14,403 nt of DNA from Phycisphaerae bacterium (GCA_030432455.1 JAUIHC010000034.1:1-14403), one strand, 5' to 3'. Numbered from the stretch's first letter, positions 5,270-12,926 are shown. Notes: generated by a model from the letters alone, not told the origin. A program made the numbers and translations.

Positions 5270-6355
5270 ATGACCGTCACCATCCCCGACAACCTCCGCC
5301 GCAAGCTCGAGGAGTTCCGCAGTCAGTTCGCGGACATCGAGCGGCAGCTCGTCGATCCGGAGACGCTCGCGGATCACCGGGCGGTCGCCCGGCTGTCGGC
5401 CCGTCGGAAGGCGCTCGAGCCGCTGGTGGTGGGCCTCGCCGACTTCGATGCCGCGGCGGCCGAGTCCGCCGAGTGGCTTGGAACGATCGACGCGGGTGAC
5501 GATGCCGACCTCGTCGCGATGGCGAAGGAGGAGCTCCCCCGCCTCGAGCGACGGATGCGGGAACTCGTCGAGTCGATCCAGTCCCGCCTGGTGAATGCCG
5601 ACGACGACGCGATCGGGTCGGTGATCCTCGAAATCCGGGCGGGCGTCGGCGGTGACGAGGCCGGGCTCTGGGCGGGCGATCTGCTGGAGATGTATCAGCG
5701 ATTCGCGGCCGAGGAGCACTGGTCGTTCGAGATGCTCGATCTGTCACCAGGCGATGCGGGCGGCGTGAAGGCGGCGGTCGTCCAGGTGACCGGCGACGGC
5801 GTGTGGGCGGACCTCGCCTTCGAGGCGGGCACGCACCAGGTGAAGCGGGTTCCCGCGACCGAGACCCAGGGCCGGGTGCACACCTCGACCGCGACCGTCG
5901 CGGTGCTTGCCGAGCCCGAGGAGGTCGAGGTCGACCTCGATCCCGCCGACGTCAAGGAGTCGATCACCACCGCTCAGGGGCCGGGCGGGCAGAACGTGAA
6001 CAAGGTCGCGACCGCCGTGCACCTCATCCACGAGCCCACCGGCATCGAGGTCCGCATGCAGGAGACCAAGAGCCAGACCCAGAACCGCGAGAAGGCGTGG
6101 GCGCTTCTGCGGGCCCGACTCTTCGAGCGGCAGAAGGCCGAACGCGATGCGGCTCGCGCCGCGGAGCGGAACTCGATGATCGGCTCCGGCGGCCGCGCGG
6201 AGAAGATCCGCACCTATCGCTGGAAGGAGAACATCGCGGTCGATCACCGCATCGGCGAGAGCGTCAACCTCGGCACGCTCATGCAGGGTGGCATGCGCCC
6301 GCTGATCGACGCGCTGCGACGCGAGGAGACGACCCGACGACTCGCGGCGCTGTGA
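5270..6355 (+). CDS. prfA: Peptide chain release factor 1
   Basis: A 361-residue class I release factor that ends translation at UAA and UAG. The codon-recognition segment is HQVKRVPATETQGRVHTS with the PAT tripeptide characteristic of RF1, not the SPF of RF2. The catalytic GGQ lies in GPGGQNVNKVATAV. The C-terminus has the expected KIRTYRWKENIAVDHRIG-type stretch. Length is normal for RF1. The start is ATG 5270; a GTG three codons upstream is also in frame. No ribosome site is evident, and a terminator-like hairpin lies directly upstream. RF1 does not read UGA, so it would not compete with selenocysteine insertion in the selenoprotein gene; that would be RF2. Confidence 0.97.
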   Translation: MTVTIPDNLRRKLEEFRSQFADIERQLVDPETLADHRAVARLSARRKALEPLVVGLADFDAAAAESAEWLGTIDAGDDADLVAMAKEELPRLERRMRELVESIQSRLVNADDDAIGSVILEIRAGVGGDEAGLWAGDLLEMYQRFAAEEHWSFEMLDLSPGDAGGVKAAVVQVTGDGVWADLAFEAGTHQVKRVPATETQGRVHTSTATVAVLAEPEEVEVDLDPADVKESITTAQGPGGQNVNKVATAVHLIHEPTGIEVRMQETKSQTQNREKAWALLRARLFERQKAERDAARAAERNSMIGSGGRAEKIRTYRWKENIAVDHRIGESVNLGTLMQGGMRPLIDALRREETTRRLAAL

Positions 6356-6356
6356 A

Positions 6357-7119
6357 GCCGCGTTCGCCGGGAAGGTGAACCACAGAGACACAGAGGACAC
6401 AGAGGAAGACAGGAGGGATGCCGAGCGTCTGCTTCAGACCAGACGGATCGGAATCACCAGATCGCCCTCTGTGCCTCTGTGGTGAATACCAGCACTGAAG
6501 ACCGCGTCCGCCGCGGGGACCGTGAACCACAGAGACACAGAGGACACAGAGGAAGACAGGAGGGATGTCGAGCGTCTGCTTCAGACCAGACGGATCGGAC
6601 TCACCAGGTCACCCTCTGCGCCTCTGTGGTGAATACCAGCACTGAAGACCGCGTCCGCCGCGGGGACCGTGAAACACAGAGACACAGAGGACACAGAGGA
6701 AGACATGAGGGATGCCGAGCGTCTGCTTCAGACCAGACGGATCGGAATCACCAGATCACCCTCTGTGCCTCTGTGGTGAATACCAGCACTGAAGACCGCG
6801 TCCGCCGCCGGGAAGGTGAACCACAGAGACACAGAGGACACAGAGGAAGACATGAGGGATGTCGAGCGCCTGCTTCAGACCAGACGGATCGGACTCACCA
6901 GATCACCCTCTGTGCCTCTGCGGTGAATACCAGCACTGAAGACCGCGTCCGCCGCGGGGACCGTGAAACACAGAGACACAGAGGACACAGAGGAAGACAG
7001 GAGGGATGTCGAGCGTCTGCTTCAGACCAGACGGATCGGACTCACCAGGTCACCCTCTGTGTCCTCTGTGTCCTCTGTGTCTCTGTGGTGAATACCAGAG
7101 ATCACGACCACGCTCGCCG
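6357..7119. repeat. Tandem array of five 147-base repeat units
   Basis: Unit starts (GTGAAmCAC) lie at 6375, 6522, 6669, 6816 and 6963, exactly 147 bases apart. Each unit carries long inverted arms, for example ACCACAGAGACACAGAGG (6379-6396) against CCTCTGTGCCTCTGTGGT (6466-6483). An inner short palindrome (CGTCTG...CAGACG) lies between the arms. Variants are shuffled among copies: GGGAAGGTGAACC in units 1 and 4, GGGGACCGTGAA in 2, 3 and 5; GACAGGAGGG in 1, 2 and 5, GACATGAGGG in 3 and 4. The last unit has an extra TGTCCTCTG expansion. The array fills the gap between convergent prfA and the 7131 gene. CACAGAGACACAGAG-type intergenic repeats occur in several environmental bacterial phyla. The function is unknown. 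Confidence 0.95.
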
Positions 7120-7130
7120 CGCAGAGGGGG

Positions 7131-7622
7131 TCACGCCTCGCAGACGTGCTCCGCGGCGTCGAGGAATTCCTCCAACCACTTCGACTCGAAGCGTTCCACC
7201 GCGATGCGGGTGCTGTCGTCGTCCACGCCCCAGAGACAGGCGCGAGGGTCGAGGAGTTCCGGGTCGAGCAGGAGCTGACAGCTGTTCTCGATCGCGAAGG
7301 CGCAGGGAAACTTGCCTGCGAACATCGCGCTCGCCGCGTTGACCGAGGGGTCGCCGATCGAGATCGTCGGCTGCAGCCGGAGCTGGTCGTCGTTGAGATA
7401 CCAGACGTCGCTCACGACCAACGGCATCGGCCCCTCTCCGAGATCGTGACCGCGACTCCGAAGCACCGACCGCATCGCCCTCGCGATCCGGCCCGCCCAC
7501 GGCCGATCCGCGATCTCCGCCCTCGGGTGCGCTCCGACGACGACCGCGATCACCTGCTCGGGCCGATAGTCGGTACTCGGCGGGAGTTCGAGGCGCTCGT
7601 GTTCGAAGATCGGGTCGGGCAT
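7131..7622 (-). CDS. Protein of unknown function
   Basis: A 163-residue soluble protein that I do not recognise. Coding-like features are a mixed globular composition, an ATG start (MPDPIFEHERLELPP) and stretches of regular structure: QVIAVVVGAHPRAEIADRPW, then MPLVVSDVWYLNDDQLRLQP, TISIGDPSVNAASAMFAGKF and PCAFAIENSCQLLLDPEL. No membrane segment or signal peptide is seen. The position of acidic and aromatic residues in VDDDSTRIAVERFESKWLEEF suggests a helical C-terminus. It lies 57 bases downstream of glyA on the same strand, so it may be co-transcribed, but the gap holds a direct repeat and no evident ribosome site precedes the ATG. Its 3' end faces the repeat array. Confidence 0.8.
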   Translation of the reverse strand: MPDPIFEHERLELPPSTDYRPEQVIAVVVGAHPRAEIADRPWAGRIARAMRSVLRSRGHDLGEGPMPLVVSDVWYLNDDQLRLQPTISIGDPSVNAASAMFAGKFPCAFAIENSCQLLLDPELLDPRACLWGVDDDSTRIAVERFESKWLEEFLDAAEHVCEA

Positions 7623-7636
7623 GGGGGGATGGAGGA

Positions 7637-7672
7637 TGGAGAATGGAGAACGAACAGTGGAGAATGGAGAAC
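7637..7672. repeat. Short direct repeat between glyA and the 7131 gene
   Basis: TGGAGAATGGAGAAC occurs at 7637-7651 and 7658-7672, period 21, within a purine-rich stretch of GGA/GAATGGAGAA units (7623-7679). GAGAATGGAGAATGG-like strings are a common class of intergenic repeat. It separates glyA from the next gene. Confidence 0.75.
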
Positions 7673-7679
7673 TCGAGAA

Positions 7680-9002
7680 TCAGTGCGGGAGGGGGAACTT
7701 CTCGCAGAACTGGCGGATCTCTTCGCGGACGGTGCCGCAGGCGGCGGGGTCGCCGCCCGAGGTCATGACGCGGTCGAGCCATGCCGCGACCTGCACCATC
7801 TCCGGCTCCTTGAGCCCGCGGGTCGTCAGCGCCGGGGTGCCGAGTCGAAGCCCACTCGTGACCATCGGGGGTCGCGGATCGTTCGGGATGCCGTTCTTGT
7901 TGACGATGATGCCCGCGGACTCCAGCCACTTCTCGGCGTCGGCGCCGGTGAGGTCCGCGTCGCGGGTCCGCAGGTCGACGAGCATCAGGTGGTTGTCGGT
8001 GCCGCCCGAGCAGAGACGGTAGCCGTGACCCACGAGCGCCTCCGCCAGCGCCTTCGCATTGGCGACGACCTGGGCGGAGTACGACTTGAACTCGGGGGTG
8101 AGCGCCTCGCCGAACGCGACCGCCTTGGCGGTGATCGCGTGCATGAGCGGGCCGCCCTGACTGCCGGGAAAGACCTTGCGATCGATCTTCTTCGCGATCT
8201 CCTCGTCGTCCGACAGGATGAGACCGCCACGGGGACCGCGGAGCGTCTTGTGCGTCGTGGTGGTGACCACATGGGCGTGCGGGAAGGGCGACGGATGCAC
8301 GCCCGCGGCGACGAGGCCCGCGATGTGGGCGATGTCGGCCATGAGGTACGCCCCCACCTCGTCGGCGATCGCCCGGAAGCGGGCGAAGTCGATGATCCGC
8401 GGATACGCCGAATACCCGCAGATGATGAGCTGCGGCCGGCACTCGCGGGCGATCGCCGCGATCGCGTCGTAGTCGAGCAGTTCGGTCTCGGGGTCGAGCC
8501 CGTAGTCCACGATGTTGAAGAAGGTGCCGGAGAAGTTCGGCTTGAGGCCGTGGCTGAGGTGACCGCCGGAACTGATCGGCAGGCTGAGCACGGTGTCGCC
8601 GGGCTTCATGAGGGCCATGAACGCCGCGATGTTCGCGTTCGCACCGCAGTGGGCCTGGACGTTCGCGAACCCGCACCCGAAGAGCCGCTTCGCCCGATCG
8701 CGGGCGAGGTCCTCGATCGCGTCGTGGTGAACACAGCCGCCGTAGTACCGCTTGCCGGGATACCCCTCGGCGTACTTGTTGGTCATCCAGGTGCCGGCCG
8801 CGTGCATGACGGGGCCGGTGACATGGTTCTCACTCGCGATCAGTTCGAGCGTCGAGGACTGGCGTTCGGCCTCGGCGACGAGGATGTCCGCGACCGCGGG
8901 ATCGTGCTCGCGGAGCAGGTCGACGATCGCACGGCTGATCGGATCGTGGTCGACGACGGAGGTCGTCCCCATGGTCTGGCTGGTGGGATGGGTGTCGGTC
9001 AT
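7680..9002 (-). CDS. glyA: Serine hydroxymethyltransferase
   Basis: A 440-residue PLP enzyme converting serine and tetrahydrofolate to glycine and methylene-tetrahydrofolate in the cytoplasm. Family motifs are ELIASENHVTGPVM, then NKYAEGYPGKRYYGGC, GANANIAAFMALMKPGD and MADIAHIAGLVAAGVHPSP. The cofactor lysine is Lys252 in TTTTHKTLRGPRGG, and KVFPGSQGGPLMH follows. The start ATG 9002 adds about 15 residues compared with shorter homologues; ATG 8972 (MGTTSVVDHDP) is an alternative. The frame is open far upstream, but that part overlaps the divergent methyltransferase gene and is not SHMT-like. TACACT lies seven bases before ATG 9002, which fits a leaderless transcript and supports this start. 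Confidence 0.97.
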   Translation of the reverse strand: MTDTHPTSQTMGTTSVVDHDPISRAIVDLLREHDPAVADILVAEAERQSSTLELIASENHVTGPVMHAAGTWMTNKYAEGYPGKRYYGGCVHHDAIEDLARDRAKRLFGCGFANVQAHCGANANIAAFMALMKPGDTVLSLPISSGGHLSHGLKPNFSGTFFNIVDYGLDPETELLDYDAIAAIARECRPQLIICGYSAYPRIIDFARFRAIADEVGAYLMADIAHIAGLVAAGVHPSPFPHAHVVTTTTHKTLRGPRGGLILSDDEEIAKKIDRKVFPGSQGGPLMHAITAKAVAFGEALTPEFKSYSAQVVANAKALAEALVGHGYRLCSGGTDNHLMLVDLRTRDADLTGADAEKWLESAGIIVNKNGIPNDPRPPMVTSGLRLGTPALTTRGLKEPEMVQVAAWLDRVMTSGGDPAACGTVREEIRQFCEKFPLPH

Positions 9003-9009
9003 GGCGTGG

Positions 9010-9015
9010 AGTGTA
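9010..9015 (-). promoter_or_regulatory. -10 box of glyA
   Basis: TACACT on the minus strand ends seven bases before the glyA ATG, which would place the transcript start at or very near the A of ATG. No convincing -35 was found, so support is moderate. Confidence 0.45.
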
Positions 9016-9043
9016 GAGGCCGCGGGCACCGCCGCGCGGGAGG

Positions 9044-9049
9044 TACCCT
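9044..9049 (+). promoter_or_regulatory. -10 box of the methyltransferase gene
   Basis: TACCCT ends six bases before ATG 9056, mirroring the box for glyA on the other strand within the same 53-base divergent gap. GGAGG at 9038-9042 is too far (13 bases) to be a good ribosome site. Confidence 0.4.
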
Positions 9050-9055
9050 CGCCAC

Positions 9056-9589
9056 ATGCCGGAGGCCCGTCATCGCCGACTCGAGTCCCCCACCGGCCCG
9101 TTCTTCGTCCGCCGCCTCGGCGACGGCACGATCGAGACGGGGTGGTTCGCGATGCTGGAGCACGCCGGGCCGGCGGGTCGCTCGGCCGCAACGCTGGGCC
9201 CGATCGACGACACGCTTCTCCCGGATCTCTGCGGTCGCATCCTCGCCGCCATGGCAGGCGAGCCGATCGACTTCAGCGACGTTCCGCCGCCTCCGGGAAC
9301 CCCGTTCCAACGGTCGATCTGGCGGGCGACTCGGGGGATCGACCCCGGCACGACCCGGACCTACGGCGAGCTGGCCGCGGAGGTGGGACGCCCGGCCGCC
9401 GCGCGGGCGGTCGGGCAGGCGATGCGGCGGAATCCGCAGCCGATCATCACCCCCTGCCACCGGGTGGTCGGATCGTGCGGTCTGGGCGGATTCGGGGGGC
9501 AGGGTCGGGACGGTCCGTGGCCGGACATCAAGCGGCGGCTGCTGGTGGCGGAGGGCGCGATGTCCGGCGATGGCATTCCGATCGCGTGA
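9056..9589 (+). CDS. ogt: Methylated-DNA--[protein]-cysteine S-methyltransferase
   Basis: A 177-residue suicide DNA repair protein that moves the alkyl group from O6-alkylguanine to its own cysteine. The C-terminal catalytic domain shows FQRSIWRATRGIDPGTTRTYGE, the helix-turn-helix region ARAVGQAMRRNPQPIITPCH and the acceptor Cys134 in ITPCHRVVGS, followed by GGFGGQGRDGP. The N-terminal domain is diverged. It lacks the Ada zinc domain, so it is the Ogt/MGMT type. The start is ATG 9056, with a TAnnnT box six bases upstream. It diverges from glyA, with no evident functional link. Confidence 0.95.
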   Translation: MPEARHRRLESPTGPFFVRRLGDGTIETGWFAMLEHAGPAGRSAATLGPIDDTLLPDLCGRILAAMAGEPIDFSDVPPPPGTPFQRSIWRATRGIDPGTTRTYGELAAEVGRPAAARAVGQAMRRNPQPIITPCHRVVGSCGLGGFGGQGRDGPWPDIKRRLLVAEGAMSGDGIPIA

Positions 9590-9690
9590 TGTGACTTCCG
9601 ACGGCGTGGTGGCATTCCGACAAAGCCGGTACGGTTCGGTTTTCCAGAATGTCGCCGAGACGGCGGCCCCCAGACCGGAGAACATTGGTC

Positions 9691-11040
9691 ATGAAGCTCA
9701 CGATGGTCGGCAGCGGATACGTCGGACTCGTCACCGGAGCCTGCTTCGCCGAGACCGGCAACGGGGTCGTCTGCCTCGACGTGGACGAGCGGAAGATCGC
9801 GATGCTCACGCGGGGCGAGAGCCCGATCTACGAGCCCGGCCTCTCGGAGATGATCGTCCGCAACGCCGAGGCGGGCCGCCTCGAGTTCACGACCGACAAG
9901 GCCGCGGCCTACCGCGACGCCGAGGTGATCTTCATCTGCGTGGGCACCCCGAGCGACACCGACGGCTCGGCCGACCTCCAGTACGTCCTTCGCGTCGCCG
10001 AGGACATCGCGACGGTGATCGACTCGCTCGGTCCCGACCAGTCGCCGAAGACCGTGGTGGTCAAGAGCACCGTCCCGGTCGGCACCAGCCACAAGGTGCG
10101 GGATCTCATCCGAAGCCGCACGGACGCGCCGTTCCACATCGCCGACAACCCCGAGTTCCTCAAGGAAGGCGATGCGATCAACGACTTCATGAAGCCCGAC
10201 CGCGTGGTGTGCGGCGTGGAGAGCGCCGGCGCCGAGCAGGCGATGCGGGATCTCTACGAGCCGTTCGTGCGTCAGGGCAACCCGATCTACTTCATGGACG
10301 TCCGCAGCGCCGAGATGGTGAAGTACGCGAGCAACGCGATGCTCGCCTGCAAGATCTCGTTCGTGAACGAGATCGCCCGCCTGTGCGAGGCGTACGGCGC
10401 CGACATCAAGTTCGTCCGCGAGGGCATGTGCGCCGATCGCCGCATCGGCAACCAGTTCCTCTACCCCGGTCTCGGCTACGGCGGCTCGTGCTTCCCCAAG
10501 GACACACTGGCCGTCTGCTCGATGGGACGCCAGGCGGGCATGCCGTGCTCGCTCAACGAGGCGGTGCACGAGGTGAACCAGGCCCAGCGGTCGTGGTTCT
10601 GGACCAAGATCACCGAGGTGATGGGAACCGATCTCGCCGGGAAGACCCTCGCCTTCTGGGGCGTGTCGTTCAAGCCGAAGACCGACGACATCCGCGAGGC
10701 GCCCGCGATCGCGCTCATGAAGATGGCGGTCGCGGCCGGGGCCACGGTCAGGGCCTTCTGCCCGGAGGGCCTCGAGAATCTCGAGAAGGAGTATCCCGCG
10801 GCCGAGCGGGCGGCCGGCATGTACGAGTGCCTGCAGGGCGCCGACGCCCTGGTGATCTGCACCGAATGGAACGAGTTCCGCTCGCCGGACTTCGGGAAGA
10901 TCGCGGCGATGCTCGGCTCGAAGACGATCTTCGACGGCCGCAACGTCTACCGACGTCAGCAGATGGCCGATCTCGGCTTCACCTATGTCTCGGTGGGCCG
11001 CCCGCCGGTCATCGCCGAGAACGCCGGCACCACCGCCTGA
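9691..11040 (+). CDS. ugd: UDP-glucose 6-dehydrogenase (UDP-glucose/GDP-mannose dehydrogenase family)
   Basis: A 449-residue NAD-dependent enzyme, most likely oxidising UDP-glucose to UDP-glucuronate for cell-surface polysaccharide. The Rossmann glycine motif GSGYVGLVTGACFAETG is at residues 7-23. FICVGTPSDTDGSADLQYVL, STVPVGTSHKVRD and NPEFLKEGDAINDFMKPDR follow. The catalytic Cys267 lies in GYGGSCFPKD, and the C-terminal domain has FWGVSFKPKTDDIREAP. The start ATG 9691 begins exactly at the Rossmann strand (MKLTMVGSGY); GGAG lies ten bases upstream. Fourteen further upstream codons are open but not family-like. Specificity for UDP-glucose over related sugars is by family likeness only. The 101-base gap before it holds a repeated GGCATTCCGA but no clear promoter. 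Confidence 0.95.
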   Translation: MKLTMVGSGYVGLVTGACFAETGNGVVCLDVDERKIAMLTRGESPIYEPGLSEMIVRNAEAGRLEFTTDKAAAYRDAEVIFICVGTPSDTDGSADLQYVLRVAEDIATVIDSLGPDQSPKTVVVKSTVPVGTSHKVRDLIRSRTDAPFHIADNPEFLKEGDAINDFMKPDRVVCGVESAGAEQAMRDLYEPFVRQGNPIYFMDVRSAEMVKYASNAMLACKISFVNEIARLCEAYGADIKFVREGMCADRRIGNQFLYPGLGYGGSCFPKDTLAVCSMGRQAGMPCSLNEAVHEVNQAQRSWFWTKITEVMGTDLAGKTLAFWGVSFKPKTDDIREAPAIALMKMAVAAGATVRAFCPEGLENLEKEYPAAERAAGMYECLQGADALVICTEWNEFRSPDFGKIAAMLGSKTIFDGRNVYRRQQMADLGFTYVSVGRPPVIAENAGTTA

Positions 11041-11081
11041 CCACGCGCGGCCCGCCGCGGCCCGAGAACCCGAACCGCCCC

Positions 11082-11108
11082 GAACCGCCCCGAACCTCGG
11101 GGCGGTTC
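11082..11108 (+). terminator. Hairpin after ugd
   Basis: GAACCGCCCCGA pairs perfectly with TCGGGGCGGTTC (12 base pairs, loop ACC), 41 bases after the ugd stop. An extra tandem copy of CGAACCGCCC precedes it. There is no T-run. It ends three bases before the proposed -10 box of the FHA gene. Confidence 0.7.
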
Positions 11109-11111
11109 TCG

Positions 11112-11117
11112 TACAGT
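11112..11117 (+). promoter_or_regulatory. -10 box of the FHA gene
   Basis: TACAGT ends six bases before ATG 11124, matching the leaderless pattern seen for glyA and the methyltransferase. A -35 element would fall inside the ugd hairpin. GAGGGC between the box and ATG could also serve as a weak ribosome site if transcription starts further upstream. Confidence 0.4.
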
Positions 11118-11123
11118 GAGGGC

Positions 11124-11960
11124 ATGCCCGACCTCCTTGTCGCGACGTCCGATGGTTCCCTGCTCCACTCCCGTCCCGTCGGGGCGAGGGCGACGCTGGT
11201 GATCGGTCGCTCGCCGAACTGCCATGTCGTCGTGCCCAGCGATCGGGCGAGCCGTCACCACGCCATGGTGTTCGAGTTCGCGGGCGAGTGGTACGCGGTG
11301 GACCTCGACAGCACCGCCGGCCTCGTGGCCGAGGCCGGCCCTCGCCGCCTGCATCACTTCACGGCCGAGGCGCCCTGGGTCCGGATGGGACCGGTCGTGC
11401 TGTGGATCGACGGCCCCCGTGAGTCCCGGGCCCGCTCGAGCCGCGGTCCGATGCCGATCGAACGACGGACGGAGCCGGTCGTGCGGACCCGGACCGACTT
11501 CGTGGATCCCGCCCCCCCACCGCCCGCCACCGACGCAGCCTCCCTGCTGGTCGCGTTCCGCCGACGGAGCGACGATGCGATCCGCCTGCTGGATCTCGCC
11601 GCGGCGGATCGGATCATCATCGGCGGCGATCCCGCGTGCGACCTCATCGTGCCCGGCGACGAGGCGGCGATGCGGGCGATCCTCTTCCGGGTCGGCTCGA
11701 AGTGGGCCGTGGCCGATCTGACCCGGCGGACGCGGGACGATGCCGTGCCCGGTCATCGCCGCCTGAGCCCCGGCGGACGCTGGGATCTCGGTGCCGTCGA
11801 GGCGACCGTGCTGACCGCGGAACCGGCGATTCCCCGGGAAAATACGGAGGCGGAGACCTCGGGGCTGGAGGGGCTCGACGTCCCGGACCTCGGCTCGATC
11901 TTCGCCGGGGGATCGGACGACGACGGCGGCGGGACCCCCGATCAGCCGCGGAAACCCTGA
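11124..11960 (+). CDS. FHA-domain protein with a second degenerate FHA-like repeat
   Basis: A 278-residue cytoplasmic-looking protein. Residues 1-95 form an FHA domain, the phosphothreonine-binding fold: LVIGRSPNCHVVVPSD (Gly28-Arg29-Ser30), then RASRHHAMVFEF with Ser43-Arg44-His45, then WYAVDLDSTAGLV. A Pro/Arg-rich linker spans about 96-137. Residues 138-232 repeat the same layout (LLDLAAADRIIIGGDPACDL, IVPGDEAAMRAILFRV, KWAVADLTRRTRD), but the Arg of GRS and the SRxH residues are gone, so this half should not bind phosphothreonine. The C-terminus is acidic and glycine-rich (SIFAGGSDDDGGG). No kinase is adjacent, and the partner is unknown. The start ATG 11124 is the first Met matching FHA strand 1. 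Confidence 0.88.
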   Translation: MPDLLVATSDGSLLHSRPVGARATLVIGRSPNCHVVVPSDRASRHHAMVFEFAGEWYAVDLDSTAGLVAEAGPRRLHHFTAEAPWVRMGPVVLWIDGPRESRARSSRGPMPIERRTEPVVRTRTDFVDPAPPPPATDAASLLVAFRRRSDDAIRLLDLAAADRIIIGGDPACDLIVPGDEAAMRAILFRVGSKWAVADLTRRTRDDAVPGHRRLSPGGRWDLGAVEATVLTAEPAIPRENTEAETSGLEGLDVPDLGSIFAGGSDDDGGGTPDQPRKP

Positions 11961-12359
11961 AAAAACCAGCAAAAACGCGAGATTGATACCTCCGGGCGTG
12001 TTGTCGTGGTCCGCGGGGATCGCTAGATTCCCGCCGGAAACGCTGTTTTCTCCGATGAAACCGCGTTCCACGCCCCCCTCTGCCGACGACCTCATGCGTC
12101 GGTGGGACCGATGGAGTGGTCCCGGGGCTTCGACTCACGGGGCCGTCGGCCTCGTTCGGCCGGACAGTGCCGGACGTTCACCCGACGCACCCCGACTCAG
12201 GAATCGCGTCCCGACGGAACGGGACGATCCGGAGACTTCCCGACGACGACGCCCGATCCATCTCCACGCATCGCCTGCGTGAGATCGATCATCCGCGACG
12301 CCGCCGCCCGAATGTCGAAGGATCCACCGCACGTCGCGACGCCGGAAGGATCTTGATCC
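11961..12359 (+). promoter_or_regulatory. Long intergenic leader with promoter of the HU gene
   Basis: A 399-base stretch with no credible gene. TTGTCG (12001-12006), a 17-base spacer and TAGATT (12024-12029) form a good promoter for the downstream HU gene, giving a leader of roughly 325 bases. A short stem, CGGCC-TCGTTC-GGCCG, occurs inside it near 12150. The start of the HU gene is preceded by GGAAGGA (12345-12351). A frame beginning ATG 12055 has shadow-like Arg/Pro/Ser composition. The leader length suggests post-transcriptional control, but no known riboswitch is recognised. Confidence 0.55.
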
Positions 12360-12818
12360 ATGGCCACGAAGAAGAAGACCACCCGCCGTCCCGCCGCCAA
12401 GAAGGTCGCCAAGAAGGCGCCGGCCCGCAAGGCCGCCGCCAAGAAGGTCACTCGCAAGACGACCGCCCGGAAGACCACCGCCAAGAAGGCGCCGGCCGCC
12501 AAGACCGCCACCATCCGCGGTTCCGCCGAGCCCCGCACCAAGAGCCAGATCTTCAACACCCTCGCGGAGGCCACCGAGCTCAGCCGCAAGGAGATCACCT
12601 CGGTCCTCGGCGCCCTCGAGTCGATGATCGTCGCCGACCTCAAGAAGGGCACCGCGGTCAAGCTCATGGGCATGAAGATGACCGTGAAGAAGAAGCCCGC
12701 CACCAAGGCTCGCAAGGGTCGCAACCCCTTCACCGGCGAAGAGATGATGTTCAAGGCCAAGCCCGCCTCGAAGGCCGTCAAGGTCCGGGCGCTCAAGACC
12801 CTGAACGATCAGGTCTGA
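12360..12818 (+). CDS. HU/IHF-family DNA-binding protein with histone H1-like N-terminal tail
   Basis: A 152-residue nucleoid protein. Residues 1-50 are Lys/Ala/Arg/Thr repeats (AAKKVAKKAPARKAAAKK type), like the tails of histone H1 and of actinobacterial HupB. Residues 56-152 are an HU fold: KSQIFNTLAEATELSRKEIT, then ALESMIVADLKKGTAVKLMG, then the DNA-inserting arm with GRNPFTGEE and a C-terminal helix ending LNDQV. It should bind and bend DNA and compact the nucleoid, with the tail adding nonspecific contact and possible modification sites. GGAAGGA lies eight bases upstream of the ATG. A strong terminator follows, and a promoter lies about 330 bases upstream, so it is monocistronic. Confidence 0.95.
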   Translation: MATKKKTTRRPAAKKVAKKAPARKAAAKKVTRKTTARKTTAKKAPAAKTATIRGSAEPRTKSQIFNTLAEATELSRKEITSVLGALESMIVADLKKGTAVKLMGMKMTVKKKPATKARKGRNPFTGEEMMFKAKPASKAVKVRALKTLNDQV

Positions 12819-12842
12819 CGAACGTCGGACTGCGGATACTGG

Positions 12843-12870
12843 CAGGGCGTGCCCGTTCGGGCACGCCCTG
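12843..12870 (+). terminator. Terminator of the HU gene
   Basis: CAGGGCGTGCCC and GGGCACGCCCTG form a perfect 12-base-pair stem with a GTTC loop, 24 bases after the stop. TCGTTT follows. It lies between convergent HU and murQ genes and may act on both strands. Confidence 0.85.
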
Positions 12871-12926
12871 TCGTTTGGAAGGGAGTCGTGGTGGTGGCGG
12901 TCGTGGAAGTGGTCGCCGCGACTGAT

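Noticed and set aside
4757..6355. Single 532-codon protein containing RF1
   Set aside because: The first 171 codons run through rpmE in another frame and through its terminator hairpins. RF1 homology starts at 5270.
6357..7119. CRISPR array
   Set aside because: Whole 147-base units are near-identical; there are no short repeats separated by unique spacers and no cas genes.
6479..7342. Repeat protein with 49-residue units
   Set aside because: The frame exists only because the DNA repeat is 147 bases. Composition is RHRGHRGR-like and the units contain inverted repeats. No start signal is seen and it runs into the 7131 gene on the opposite strand.
7146..11960. Giant 1604-codon open frame on the plus strand
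   Set aside because: It is the GC-rich shadow of the 7131 gene, glyA, the methyltransferase gene and ugd. Only its last 279 codons (FHA protein) are real.
12055..12282. Small gene in the HU leader
   Set aside because: Arg/Pro/Ser-rich shadow composition, no ribosome site, and it lies between the HU promoter and gene.
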